Source: Collybiopsis luxurians FD-317 M1
Lineage: Eukaryota > Basidiomycota > Agaricomycetes > Agaricales > Omphalotaceae
Direction: 5' to 3'
Assembly: GCA_000827265.1 (NCBI GenBank)
Contig: KN834750.1
Span: 372,001-436,000 of the forward strand
Length of the DNA stretch: 64,000 nt
Made by a program: the position numbers and the translations under genes
The notes under the pieces: generated by a model
Told to the model about the DNA's origin: nothing
Database searches by the model: none
What the model saw: only the letters and a program-made list of their open reading frames with translations
Shown: piece after piece, positions 44,857 through 56,597 of the stretch
How positions within the stretch are numbered: the first letter of the stretch is position 1
Layout of the letters: each line of letters begins with the position of its first letter

Positions 44857-47176
44857 ATGACCACTCAGTTTGACGGTATCTACCATGGTCTTTCGCGTGA
44901 AATTGGCAGTCAGTGCCATTCATTTATCTGCCCTCTTTCATTCTGAGCTTTCTTCGTAGAATTTCGTGTCGCAGCAAGTGGAATGGCTTGGAAAGGTGTC
45001 GATACCGAAGGGGTTGTAGCAATGAGTGCAAGCTCTATAAAATGGGCCCAATGGCTTCGTGTTGCCCGGAACTTTCAGCTCCGGGTTGGCATCAAGGAAG
45101 AAAAAGGGGACTTTCGCAAGGAAAGCTTTGACGGTTTCCAGCGCGAGGTATGTACGGTTTTCATGGCTGAACGCGTTTTTTTTTTCTAAATCTGAGTTTG
45201 CTCTAGGATCACGATAGAGTGGCATCCCTGTTAAAAAATCATTTTGCAGTCACCCTTGAGAGCAGAGAGATCTCGCTAAGAGGGTGGAATTGGGGTGTTA
45301 CTGATTTCCAGGGTGCGTGTTTTACGAATCCTGCTGAATCTGAAACTCTCATCTCGCTCTAGGCCAGGATCTTGCCTTCACAACTGCAGATCGAACTGCC
45401 TTTGAATTACCCTTGCAATATGTCGCTAACTCCAATATCACTGGTAAAACCGAGGTGTCTTTGGAGTTCTCGAATCCAGCCTCGACAACCAAATCCAAAG
45501 GGGCAGTGGACGAAATGGTTGAAATTCGATTCTATGTTCCTGGAACACAGTCTAAACTCAAGGGAGCTGATGCGGGCTCTGGGGAAGAAGATAATGATGA
45601 CGACGAAGTCAGTGCTGCTCAGGTGTTCCATGACATGGTCAAGGAAAAGGCCTCTTTAGATCAGGTCTCCGACGATATCATTTTAATGTTCGAGGAAGTG
45701 CTGGTATTAACACCTCGAGGTCGTTATGATGTGGTGATGTTCAAAGACTTTCTGCGGCTACGAGGCAAGACCTACGACTACAAGATTATGTTTTCCAAAA
45801 TTGCGAGGCTATTCTTACTGCCGAAGGATGATCAGCACGTACTGTTCATTGTAAGTTGCAAATTTCCTCGGCCTGCGATAATGATTATACTAATGAATTC
45901 CAGTTCGGTCTGACTGAGCCCCTTCGACAAGGCCAGACGGGATACCAATATCTGGTCATGCAGTTCAATCGTGAGGAGGAAACAACGGCCGAGCTTAACA
46001 TGACAGAGTGTGTAATACTTCTCCCTCAAGTTTCTTGGTCACTCACTGCCAACGACAGCGAGGAAATAGCAAAATACGATAAGCTGCACAAAAACTATGA
46101 AAGTCCTACATATGAAGTTGTATCGAGTCTTTTTCGAGCACTAGCTCAGAAGAAGATCATTGGATCGGGTTCGTTCCAAAGGTAACAAGTTTATTCCACC
46201 TGTGCGTTCGCGTTGCGCTAACTAGACCGACAAGTCGTAACGGACATCCTGGTATTAAAGCAAACCTCAAGGCTATCCAGGGCGATCTCTTCATGCTCGA
46301 AAAATACATCTTCTTTGTCTCCAAGCAACCTACTCTCATAGAGCTTTCTGACATTCATCAAGCCGTCTTCTCTCGGGTCGGCTCTAGTATGGGTGCTGCC
46401 GCTGCTCGTACCTTCGATCTTAAAATTGTCACGAAGAGCGGTCCGGAATACACGTTCAGCTCCATCAATAAGGAAGAGCACGAACCTACTGAGTCCTACC
46501 TAAAGGACAAGAAAATTCGAATTAAGAACGAGATGGTACCGGATGCGGACCTCTTGATGGCAGCAGCTGTCGGAGACGATGATGATGACGAAGACATGGC
46601 CAGCGTGGTATCTGATGATAGTGCACCTCGAAGGAAGCCTGCCGCTGGTCTCGACGACGATGACAGCGAAGACGATGGCAAGTCATTGGTCACGTACATT
46701 CGTATCGGGGTTGCTGATGATAAGTAATTTCTACAGAAGACTTCCAAGCGTCATCGTCCGACGAGGGTTCGCCCAGCGAAAGTGACTCTTCTGAAGGCGG
46801 CGCTGATACGGCGTCGGATGCTAGCGGTGATCGCGATTTCGCTCAAAAGTTAAAGAAGAAGAAGAAATCGAAGGGTAAAGAGAAAGAGAAGGGTTCGTCT
46901 ACGAAGAAATCGAAAGGAGGAGACAGTGATGCGGACGAAGACGGTAGTGATAATGGCAAGCCAAAGAAAAAAGCCGCCTCCAAACCTAAAAAGAAGGGTA
47001 GTGGCGATGAGATGGATGTCGACCCCAAACCCAAGCCAAAGAAAGCAAAAGCCAAGTCCAAGGACAACGACGCAATGGACGTGGATGAAAATAGACCGAA
47101 GCCGAAGCCGAAGCCTAAGAAATCTAGCGAGGCAGAGGCAGAACCTCCCAAAAAGAAGCAAAAGACTGCGGATTGA
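44857..47176 (+). CDS. POB3: FACT complex subunit Pob3 (SSRP1 homologue)
   Basis: With Spt16 it forms the histone chaperone FACT, which opens and rebuilds nucleosomes during transcription and replication. The start exon is 44857..44908 (MTTQFDGIYHGLSREIG), joined to 44960 onward (KFRVAASGMAWKGVDTEG). The N-terminal domain has RGWNWGVTDFQGQDLAF and VEIRFYVPG. The middle tandem PH domain has VLVLTPRGRYDVVMFKDFLR, LRGKTYDYKIMFSKIARLFL, EPLRQGQTGYQYLVMQF and YTFSSINKEEHEP. As in other fungi there is no HMG box. Instead the tail, from about residue 500, is acidic and then strongly Lys/Ser-rich, with two copies of MDVD, ending KKKQKTAD. An ATG at 44983, where a longer single frame starts, would lose the conserved beginning, so 44857 is preferred. 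Confidence 0.95.
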
Positions 47177-47481
47177 TTTTGTACATGTTCGGCGTTATTG
47201 TATCTTCGACTCTTCCTTACATTACAATATACTGATAAGATCATGGATTACAACAAAGATCTACAGATCCGGCACAAATCGACATAGTGTGTAGGGATAC
47301 AGATGGTGACATCAAATACGAAGATATATGTTGTAGGAGAAATTACATATCAAACATAACCAAGTTCTTATGTAAAGTAAAGTAGGAAGAAGAATGGTCA
47401 AAGGAATGGAAATGCTGTCTCAAAACAAGATAATGAAGCGAGTTCGAATGACTAGCAGGAAGTATGATGAGACCAGTCAAA
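47177..47481. other. Convergent 3' region of Pob3 and RA-PH genes
   Basis: 305 bp between stop codons, AT-rich, no gene seen. Confidence 0.5.
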
Positions 47482-50400
47482 TTATGAACGTAATAGAGAC
47501 CCTGGCTCGAAAATGCTGTCTGGATTGTAATTGATCAAAGGTTGTTGAGGCACTCTTTTGGTAGCCGAGCGTGTTACACCTGTAGCTCCGCTCTGAGAAA
47601 CTGCAGCAGGAGATTTAGCAGCGGGAAGAGATTTAACGGCAGGAGGAGATTTAACAGCAGGAGGAGATTTGGGAGATTTAACCAAAATGTTTCGCTCCTG
47701 ATGAAGCACATACGACTATTAAACGTGCGTGTCAGTACTACTGAAGATATAGCTAGTCTGCGGTGTTACTTACACGTGCAAGGAGAATTTTTTCTATCCA
47801 TTTCTCCCCTACGTCCGTTCTACAGGAGAACACGTGAAGGTAGTCGGCGGTATTTTCGAAAAATGATAAATTATCAGTGGATTTCACAGCGAAAGTAAAG
47901 TCTTTAGGAGCTTTGACAAGACGAGTGATTTGGTACGCATCAAAGTTGGACAAAGAACACAGCATGACTTCGTCTCTTCCCTGTAAACACCATGAGTTAG
48001 ACGCCATTCAGCCAAAATAGATAAATAAAGCTGACATTGTCGCGCTTGGATAGCCAGAGGGAGTGTTCTTTCAGCATCAGGTATCGCTTATTCCACTTGC
48101 CCCGCTTACTCTCCCACTCGACATAACCCGAATGAGTCGGAGAACTAGAAGGGAGGGCGGAGCGACTGAGAATGGGGGCCAAAGGTGTGAGTTTCAAAAG
48201 GAAGACGTTGACGAGCTTGTCTTTGTTCCAAGAAGCTTCGATATCGGATAGTAGCTCGAAACTTCTGATAGGTCGCTCTGAAAACAGGATTGATTCGAAA
48301 CGCTCAGTCGGCAACCAAAAGAACACTTACCCATTCCAAAGTCCTGAGCAATTTCGAACAGCATCCATCCACCACTTCCTCTCCACTCCTTCAACGCTCC
48401 CTGAGCTTCGACCATATGAATGACTTCGCCTGCAGAAGCTGATGCATTGATCTCAACGATGACGAATCGTTGCCTATCGCCAATGAAAATTCGCTGCTGC
48501 GTAAGAGAAGTCTTGGCGTTGTTCTGGCGGGAAATGATCTCTGCAGGAGCTGGGAGAGGTGTAACGCGCACAGGCTCAATAGAAGTTCGCGGTGTTCCCG
48601 CTTTAACACCGGCACCCTCCGCAGTCGTTTTCACGGTCCGCTTCCTTTCAAGTTTCTGTTGGGGGCCAATCTCACCCACGGATGACGTAGGCAAAGGCGG
48701 AGAACGGGCACGACCCGAAGGGTCTTCCCGCGACGTTGTACTTCGAGCCCGACTACGTGTTGCAGGGGGTTGAGCGACTCTAGACTCGAGACTAGAAGGG
48801 AGGGGAGGAGGGTCCCAGTCATCTTTCGACTTTTTGGTTTCCGGTTTGTGGAAGGATCGCATAGGGCGGATAGAACGGGAGTTATGGGAAGCGATAGGTG
48901 ATATATCCTTGGGCGAAACGACGATTGGTTTATCAATCCATGTGGCGCCATTGGCAGAGACCGGCGCTGAGCGTGCGTTCGCGTGATTCGTAAAATGCAC
49001 ATTTTCCAGCTGCTTTGTCAAATCATCAATGCCAAACGGAAGGGGTGCAGAATAAGTGGCAGCCTGGAGGGGTCGGCGAATAGATTTGGAGGCATGCAGG
49101 GCTGCTTCCTGGGAGCTAGAGACAGGTGGAGATTGAATTCCCGCCTGCTGGTTTTTACGAGCCGCAGCACGAGCTTCTCGTTCTTTTCTCCTTCTTTCAC
49201 GGGCCTCTCGATCTTTCATCCGAATGCTTTGCTGTGCCTTGAGGGCAGTGGGTATACTTCGCGCAAGCGGAACGTCATCGTCGTCAGAATGAGACTGTGC
49301 TGGAGGGTGCATGGCAGTAGGCGGACCGTAATCATCTTCGGACTCTGCGTCCTCGTCTTCATCCTCGTCCTCTTCGCTGTCAAACGCAGAGTTAGAAAAG
49401 GGAACCCTAGGATTACGTCTACCGCCGTCTCCATCATCACCTCCGCTACCTCCCAAACCACTACCGTTGTTGTTGCTATACCCACTATAGCCACCAGTGC
49501 TGCGAGCCCTTCCACTATTTCCACTACTGGAACCGCCAGACCAACCAGCAGCATTTGAACTGCGCCCCCTCTGGTATTCTCCGCCGTCAATAGCTGGTTT
49601 TTCAAAACTGTCGATAATATTGCCTCCTCTAATCCACATTTCTGCGGTTACTGCAGACTTTCGACGGTTGCGTGAAAGAAAACTAGAACGGTGAGAGCGG
49701 GAAGCTCGAACCGTGCTAGCGGCACTGAACGGCTCAAAATTCGCCGCGTCGAAGGCTGAAGGGTCATAATTAAACTCGTTTTCATGAGTTAAATTTGGAG
49801 AGAAGGCAGTCAAACGGTCCGAAATTAAACTATTAGGTGTATAAGAATCTTCTGTTTCGGTGGAGTGGGAGTATTCGTTGAAGCTGAGAAGAGTGTGGGA
49901 ATTGTCGGGAAGCGGCTCAAGAGAATGATGAGAGTCGTCTGACGAAGAGGAAGAATCCAGATTTGAAAAAACGAAGCTGCCAAAATCCGCGGACCCCAAG
50001 TCAAGTTGGTTACTATAGCCTGACGAGAACGACGATGACCTTGAACGTTGTCCAGTGTCATAGTCCTGAATATAGGCGGATGAGGGGGGACGAGAGCGTT
50101 CTGGAGAAAAAACACGGTGATCGCCAGGAAGGTCAAACTCGTCTGATAGCCTATGGGCTAACCTTTCCTTCAAGCTCACAGGTTCACCGTAGTCTTCTTC
50201 TTCCGAGGAATATAGAGTTGTTTGTGAAGAGTCTGAAAGAAAATGCTGCGACGATGGAGAGGGAATTTCGGACTCTGGCGCACTAGTAGAGTCCTTAGTA
50301 CCGAGGGGGAACATATCCCACGGTTCGTACGGAAGTCCTGCACCAACATTGCCTTTGCGAACCTGTACGATACCTTGAGTTCTCGAACTGAACCTGGGAA

Positions 50401-51137
50401 TTTTTAACGCACCTTCCGGGGAATCGCAACGTTCATCTTGGCCAATGTTGAAAGGGACGGCATGGAAGGGGAATTAGTGAATGGACGTCTCTGAATTGCA
50501 GGTCGGACTGGAGGAATGAGGGTCGCGGGACGGGGACGAGAACCGAATGAGGGGGATAAAGAGGAGGATGAGGGTGAACAAGACGCAAATGAAGCGGACA
50601 AAGGGGAAGGAGGGGGAGAAGAAGTAATGACTGGAGGAGCAGAGAGGTCCGCAAAAGGATCATTATCTAATAAACTGGTGTCATCTGCCTGGACAGCGAA
50701 GACTGAGAGGGCATCGATATTTGAGGACTCTAGGTCATCATAAAAGACAGAAGTGGTTGAATGTGCGCGTTCTCGTTTCATGGGCGAAGGAACAGGCGAG
50801 TTTTCAGACTCGTCCTCTTCAGACTGAGAAGAGTAGTGAAATACAGAGGCAAGAATGTTTAACGAACGGCGATGTTTAATTGTCATCGTGTAGTCTTTAA
50901 CGTTATATTGAATATGAGATATCTAAAGTAATAGAATCGGTAAACCATTTCGGAATCAAAGAAGAAAAAAAAAGGGATACTGACCAGGGTTTCGGGAACG
51001 AGGTATTCAAAATCGTGTTGCTGAGGAAAAGCTATAGAAATTTTGCGCAACTCCGGGCTAGCGTCCTTCTCTTCCTGCAATGGGCATTGACCTGGAAGAT
51101 TTTGAGTAAAGGATGGAGAAAAAACGAGGGCAGCCAT
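47482..51137 (-). CDS. Ras-association and PH domain adaptor protein
   Basis: About 1,100 residues. The first ~750 are largely disordered: Ser-rich, with a Gly/Ser/Asn tract (GGYSGYSNNNGSGLGGSGG), an acidic run (DSEEDEDEDEDAESEDD) and a charged helix (MKDREARERRRKEREARAAA). A Ras-association domain follows (ALPAPAEII-like text, then IFIGDRQRFVIVEINASASA, GEVIHMVEAQGALKEW, WMLFEIAQDFGMERPIRSFE). It is directly followed by a PH domain (SGYVEWESKRGKWNKRYLML, WLSKRDN, DFTFAVKSTDNLSFFENTAD, VGEKWIEKILLARS). The RA-PH order is that of the Grb7/10/14 and RIAM/lamellipodin adaptors, which couple Ras-like GTPases to membranes. The C-terminus carries KSPPAV repeats. The start exon reads MAALVFSPSFTQNLPGQC. 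The partner GTPase is unknown. Confidence 0.85.
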
Positions 51138-51514
51138 ATAGATATGGTCGATGTTTATTGAGGGTATTTGAAAAAGTTTAAGCGGAACATTGCAAATTTA
51201 TACACGGAAACCGATTGCGGCAGTTGTTAGCGCTGCGCTAGCACCTGTACTGACAATCTATCATTCAATTCATCACTATCACCATCTGCCAGCTCAGCTG
51301 CTTTCCCAAGTGTGTCCTCACAGTGTCATTCGATGTTGTGGATGAAAGGAAAAGAGAAATAAATAGAAAAGAAAAGAAAAGAAAAGAAAAGAAAAAAAAG
51401 TGAGAATCTCGGAAGGCAACCGATTCAATAACCATGCTCTCTTGAGATCGACAGAAGCTTCCAAATCGGGATAGAAAGCGCTCTGCTTTTACCCTCAACG
51501 TCAACCCAAACCTC
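51138..51514. promoter_or_regulatory. Divergent promoter region of RA-PH and DCAF4-like genes
   Basis: 377 bp between opposite start codons. It contains a polypurine run (about 51342-51401) but no open frame of note. Confidence 0.5.
51365..51400. repeat. GAAAA simple repeat (polypurine tract)
   Basis: About six tandem GAAAA units ending in a longer A run, inside a purine-only stretch. Poly(dA:dT)-like tracts disfavour nucleosomes and are common in fungal promoters. Confidence 0.85.
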
Positions 51515-53402
51515 ATGCCAAAAGATCTCCCTGGTTTCTTCTTTGACCCTGAAAGAAACAGATATTTTCCGCTTTCCTCAGCCAGCAGCTCATCACAGCT
51601 TAATTCAGGCCATGGGTTGCGTCGAAAGCGCCCATGTCAGGACGACTCTGAACAGACGACGTCTGCGATCGCTCGTCCCGCTGGAAACCCGCCGTCTTTG
51701 AGAATTCTCAAACAGAAGTTTACGAGCTTTCCGCCTTCCATTTTCACTCAACGTAGGTCCCTGGACATTCAGTGAGTCAAGTTTACATTTCAAATCCTGG
51801 TGTTTAATGATCATTGCTGACGTTTGCATTCGTTTTGCCTAGTGATATCCTCTGCGCGCGTGTTGCATCTACGTCTCGCTTCGATCTTTCGCCAGCATCG
51901 ACCTTTGGAGATATTACAGAGTTTTGCGTAAGTTTTCAAGGCTGACATTCAGATACTGCAAACCTGACTCCTCCATGATCGGCACTTGTACAAGTCCTCC
52001 ACCTCTAGCCAAGGTTTAACCCGACGATACCTCGGGGATAACAGAGGATGGCTTTACACTTGTTCTTTGTACAATGAGGATAATCTACACAATCAATACA
52101 CAACCGACCCAGACGTCCCAAGTGCTCAGATGTATATGTGGCCTCCAGAGATAAACTTACATTCAAATTCCCACGTGTCGTCGATAAGAATCTCTGGCCA
52201 GAAATGCGTGTACGCCTGCTTATTTGAATTATTGTAAGAGAACTGGCGGCGGAATACTCTTATTTTCATACAGAACAACATGTTTCGGTCCTGTCACCAA
52301 AATTGCTGTTCAGGATATCAATGTATCTGGGTAAATCCACGAATCATTCTGTTTTTGTTTTTGCATCTTTTGACATTCCGGCATAACGCGTGTCTCCAGA
52401 CTAATGACGCTCATTACATTGAATCAAATTTATGACGTTCGGACGAGCCATTTGCAGGATAGAGAGCTCATACTAGGTAAGTTGATACCAGGTCAGGATA
52501 CAAATGATACCACGGTTCTACCCAGGAGCGAAAGGCAAAGCTGTATATATACCTGATATCGACATCTCTGGGTCTGTCCAGCACCTCAATGACCGCCAGA
52601 ACAGTGATATCTTTGCACTAGACCGAGACGAGGTCCGTAACTGGCATTCTTTCTGCAGAATGCTCAAAGTCTTACTTTGACTTTCTCAGTTTTTAGTATA
52701 CACGGGCGCTCGTAATGGTTCACTGTCGCGGTATGACTTACGTGCCACACCAAACAAATCCACTGGCCGGTGGCTCTTCCCGTCACGGTTCAATGCGACT
52801 GGAAAGAGTACTCCTCCAATGCCTAGTTCAGTATTATATCTCAAGCTCATCAGGGACTCGCAGTTGTTAGTCAGTCAGATGAATGGCAAGGTTGGTGTCT
52901 GCATTTCCCCTTATCTCGATGGAGTTATACACACTTTGCAGCTCTGCATGTACGATACAAGATTTCCTCTCCAAGACGTCCCTATCATGACTTTCAAAGG
53001 CCACCGCAACTCGGTCTCGCCAAAGCTCGTTCGTTTTTTTCTATGTATACCATCCTGTTAGCGTAATTCTTACCCACGCTTCAATAGGGTATATGTGTTG
53101 ACCCCTGGCAAGATTTTCTTTTGGCCGCAGGAGAGGATTGCTGTATCCGCGGGTGGTCCATCCGAACAGGAAAGGCTCTGCACAGCGAAAGTGATGCTGC
53201 TGCCGAATCAACGTTTGATTCGGTAACTCGTTCAGACGACTGGGGTGATTTTGAGCGCCTTCGCAATCCTTTTAAAGCGAGATTTCCTGCCCCTGTTTCG
53301 ACAATGCAGATTACGGAGGAAGGTGACAATTTATGTCTTTGGGTTGGTTGTCAGCAAACATTGTATCGGTACTTTCTTGGACAGCTTTCGTTCAAAACTT
53401 GA
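51515..53402 (+). CDS. WD40 protein, DCAF4/WDR21-like
   Basis: Probable substrate receptor for the DDB1-CUL4 ubiquitin ligase. The N-terminus MPKDLPGFFFDPERNRYFPL closely resembles the LPGFYYDPEKNRYF start of DCAF4 proteins. A basic Ser-rich linker and a seven-bladed beta-propeller follow. Blade fragments visible are GWLYTCSLYNEDN, HVSSIRISGQKCVYACLF, FLVYTGARNGSLSRYDLRA, MPSSVLYLKLIRDSQLLVSQ, KLCMYDTRFPLQDVPIMTFK with GHRNS, and FLLAAGEDCCIRGWSIRTGK. YDLR and YDTR are DxR-box-like motifs in the position used to bind DDB1. Around ten introns are needed. The end at 53402 follows LYRYFLGQLSFKT. Target proteins are unknown. Confidence 0.8.
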
Positions 53403-53791
53403 ATTTCTGGGACTCGCTGCGGAAATATAAGCCCGCTGCGGGTACCTTTGCGGGTACTGCGCCACAGCCACGAACGACCGAGCTCGTAATGAATTGCTGT
53501 CACTGTGTCAGCATGAATTGTTGCCACGAGAACTTCGGCTGGAACGCGCTATGCCGAAATATCCTGCGTGAGCGGCACGACAAACTTTCGGCAGCTGAGA
53601 CTGAATCTCGGCCAGTCCGCTCACGTCATTTCCAGTCTTGTCTATGATTCTATACGCTGTGCTATGAATGATGTGCCCTGATTGTATAGGTCTCGGTTGA
53701 GAGGCTGGGTATAAAGCCTGCACTCCTAAACCGAATCTGAAACATTCAGCCACTTTCTGTGTCGTCTACTACTTACCTTTGTCAAATAACC
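53403..53791. other. Spacer between DCAF4-like and NAD(P)-binding protein genes
   Basis: 389 bp between two genes in tandem; no gene recognised. Confidence 0.5.
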
Positions 53792-54733
53792 ATGAACGTC
53801 TTGGCTATTGGAGCTTCGAAAAATATCGGATACTACACCTCACTTCGATTGCTAGGTAGATCGACATTGTCAAAATATTGATGATGAATTGCTGATTCTT
53901 GATATGGTTCAGATGCGGGCAGTACAGTCACCTTCATGCTTCGTTCGCCATCCGTTTTCGATTCTGACGAGATAATTCAATCCCACGTACGATCTGGCAA
54001 GGCCCATCTTTTAAAGGGAGATGCGCTCGTCCAGTTTGACGTGAAGCGTGCCTGGGATGCAGCTTTATCTCATGGAGCAGTCGATGCGCTGCTTTTCACT
54101 GTTGGTACGTATACTTCAAGCTCATTGAGATTATATGTTGGTTGATAGCTCCCTTTAGGAGGAACACCATCTTTCAAACTGTCACAAGGCTTCGTGATTT
54201 CTCCGCCCAACCTCGTCACGCAGTGCCTGCTCAACGTCCTGTGTACAATGCCTACACCTGTCCAACAACCCTCTCCTCTTAAGATTGTTACCATCTCCTC
54301 TACCGGTCTCACGAAATCCTCTCACCAGGCATTACCTATTTTGCTCAAGCCTCTCTATTCCTATGCACTCGATGTCCCGCACAAGGATAAACTTGGTTCG
54401 GAACGGCTTATAAGGTATTGCGCAGGTTTGGAATGGGATAGTGAGCATGACGGAGAGCCTTCGGAGGAGATCATGGGTGAAGGATGGATGGAGAAGGAGG
54501 GATTACCGAAGGAGGGGACGCTGAAGAATGTGCTAATCGTGAGACCAGCGTTGTTAACGGATGGTGAATGTAAGGCAGATCGTAAAAAAGGCAAAGATGG
54601 GTATAGGGTGGTGGTTGAGGGAGAAGTCGGGGGATATACTGTTTCGAGGAAGGACGTAGCCCATTTCGTAGCGGATGCTTTACTACACCGTTGGGATGAA
54701 TATGCAAACAAATGTGTCAGTATAGCGTATTGA
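53792..54733 (+). CDS. NAD(P)-binding Rossmann-fold protein (NmrA/epimerase-like)
   Basis: About 275 residues in three exons. The start MNVLAIGASKNIGYYTSLRL is a Rossmann fold with the GASxxIGxxxxxxL pattern of atypical short-chain dehydrogenases. It joins DAGSTVTFMLRSPSVFDSDE after the first intron. Later parts include GAVDALLFTVGGTPSFKL, PLKIVTISSTGLTKSS, NVLIVRPALLTDGE and VGGYTVSRKDVAHFVADALL. The last element, SRKDVAHF, is typical of NmrA-like and biliverdin reductase B-like proteins. No YxxxK catalytic pair is evident, so it could be a sensor or an oxidoreductase. The function is not assigned. Confidence 0.78.
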
Positions 54734-54816
54734 TAGTACGTTTCATATAGTATTTTGTTAGGATATCATACTGTACAGTAATTTGTTAGGGTAATTCGTG
54801 AGAAACCTCTTGCTTC

Positions 54817-55318
54817 ATGTCTTCCGACGCTTCCAAACCTTCTTCGCCCCCTGGGTCAGTTCCAAGCACAGGAAATTTATTTCATGACAGTATCCAGGTC
54901 TGCGGTGCTTTGGGCACTACCTGGGACCATCATTGATTGTTTTCCAGGCAGCGAAAAATGTCGAGAAACTTCCCTGTGCGCGAAATAGTCTTCTGACCGG
55001 TCTAGCGGCTGGAACCGGTGTCGCTTTCATTCGCGGTGTTTCTGCAGGTGATTGCGTTTAGTCTGGTATGCGCACTCAATCTAAAAACTTGACTCTGAAG
55101 CACCCATCGTTGCCGGGCATTGGTTCACATTTACTTTTGTGGCAGTAGCAGCGATATCTCAGTACGTATCTTGGGACCGTTAAGATTTAAGTTTCATGCT
55201 GATGACCATACAGTCAAGTCTGTATGCGACAGGTAGAAGCAGAACGCAAGCAAGTCATGCAGATCCTTGAAAATGCTCCGAAAAGGACATTGAAAAAAGA
55301 AGAAAATGACTCTCATTA
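54817..55318 (+). CDS. COX20: Cytochrome c oxidase assembly protein COX20
   Basis: A mitochondrial inner-membrane chaperone for Cox2 maturation. Four exons code about 115 residues, close to the human length. After a Ser/Pro-rich N-terminus come KNVEKLPCARNSLLTGLAAG and TGVAFIRGVS (first membrane segment), then HWFTFTFVAVAAIS (second). A charged tail follows, beginning HQVCMRQVEAERKQVMQIL, in place of the family's usual CRYRRREE-like segment. The pattern of a Cys-Arg-Ser-rich start, two membrane segments and a basic/acidic coil fits COX20/FAM36A. Identity is by pattern, so moderately sure. The stop is 3 bp from the stop of the rhodanese gene on the other strand. Confidence 0.75.
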
Positions 55319-55321
55319 AGT

Positions 55322-56001
55322 TCAACTCCAATCAGAAGCCCAGATATCCTTGTCCCATTTCTCAACAAGTTTGGGGTCATCCTTCTCGCGTCGTTAGTGT
55401 CGTGGCTAAGGTCTTGAAAGAATAGAGATCTTTTCACCTTGAACTTGGCCTGGAATCCTGTGAAGCCGTCGCGGAGAACAAGGACCTCAGTTGGAGATGT
55501 AGAGTCGGTCTCGGAGAGTACATTCTGACGGGTTTCCTTGTATATCTTTGTAAGGGTTTTCGTCAGTCGAATTCGTGTCGCCGATATCCTATATTTGCGT
55601 TACCCTCGCAGCCTTTGGACCCCTGGATATATACTCAGCTGTTGTTCTGTAAAACTAATGCGTTGCAACCGCACCTGACCTGCGAAAGAGCACAGTGAAA
55701 TATGACCTGCGGTATATCCTTTGTCTCTTTCACTAGTTGATCCACGCTATTGAGAAAATCATTTGAGGGCATATTTACACCTCCGACAATGTTTCCTCCG
55801 GCATAGTCGTCATCGCGAACGTCGACTACGAGAAAATCCTTCTTTGGTTCCTTGCCGCTGCGAATAATCTGAGCGAGTTCCTGGCTGAGATGTCAGGATT
55901 GGTGAAACAGTTGACTGAGGAAGCCGTACGTCTGCTGAAATGAAGCGGGCCATGGATGATAATGGACTTGAACGATAGACTGAGCGAAGAGTAGATAACA
56001 T
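55322..56001 (-). CDS. Rhodanese-domain phosphatase (Cdc25/Acr2/Ych1-like)
   Basis: A small single-domain rhodanese of about 155 residues. It has ARFISADELAQIIRSGKEPK, DFLVVDVRDDDYAGGNIVGG and NMPSNDFL. The active-site loop is HCALSQVRGPKAA, with the C-x5-R signature of Cdc25 and arsenate reductases. This loop spans an intron whose donor (gtgcgg) falls inside the Arg codon. The tail is EVLVLRDGFTGFQAKFK, then KWDKDIWASDWS. Family members are protein-tyrosine phosphatases (Ych1, Ibp1) or arsenate reductases (Acr2); the sequence does not decide between them. The first 16 residues (MLSTLRSVYRSSPLSS) are basic and could be a mitochondrial leader, with an alternative start at MARFIS. Confidence 0.85.
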
Positions 56002-56045
56002 CCGATTACGTTATTATATCCCAACTTGTTCTTCTCTTCACAGCC

Positions 56046-56597
56046 ATGGTACGGATTCTGAAAAATTATTTTATGTTTCTTTATGTTTTATTTTACTTTC
56101 TAGTCGGTCGTTTCACAGACTCCTGCTTTCAGTCCACAGCCAAATGCTACCTCATCAACGTCTGCAGTTGGAATATCTCTCGAATTAGAACAGACTCTCG
56201 CTCTTCTTTCTTCTCATCGTTCCGTACTCGGTTACATGCTGCTTTCAAGGGGTCACCCCGTCAGTATCATAAGACATTCCGGCGTTATCTTTGATGGCGA
56301 CCAGGGCAAGAAATATGCTGGCGTGATTGCTCGTATTGTTGAGACAATACAGTCGGGATTGGAAGAAATTAGCGGCGGTGAAAATGAAGGCGTGAGTTGG
56401 CAGCATTCCTTTGCCTTTCATACTATATTGACAATATTTCTCCAGGACGATGTCAAGTTCCTCCGAGTCCGAACCAAACGACACGAGCTTATGATATCGC
56501 CAGGTACTTGAACCCCTTTTCTCCGTCGAGTGTTGCTTGAAGTGTTGTACCTTCAGATGGTCGCTATCTTCTCGCTGTGTTGCATGACCCTTCATAG
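56046..56597 (+). CDS. Dynein light chain, roadblock/LC7 type
   Basis: A small subunit that binds the dynein intermediate chain. Four exons, join(56046..56048, 56104..56391, 56446..56503, 56557..56597), give about 129 residues. After a Ser/Thr/Pro-rich start come LEQTLALLSSHRSVLGYML, SRGHPVSIIRHSGVIFDGD, KYAGVIARIVETIQSGLEEI, VKFLRVRTKRHELMISPD and GRYLLAVLHDPS, covering the whole roadblock fold. Compared with animal roadblock chains it has an extra ~20 residues at the N-terminus. The start codon alone forms the coding part of exon 1, directly followed by the donor gtacgg. The start codon is 44 bp from that of the rhodanese gene on the other strand. Confidence 0.9.

Noticed and set aside
44983..45189. 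ATG at 44983 as the Pob3 start
   Set aside because: An upstream exon (44857-44908) joins in frame and restores the conserved FDGIYHGLSREIGKFRVAAS beginning.
48983..49558. 191-codon plus-strand frame
   Set aside because: Antisense to the low-complexity region of the RA-PH protein.
51342..51401. Polypurine tract as a possible origin or centromere element
   Set aside because: It is a short simple repeat in a divergent promoter; nothing else supports a special role.
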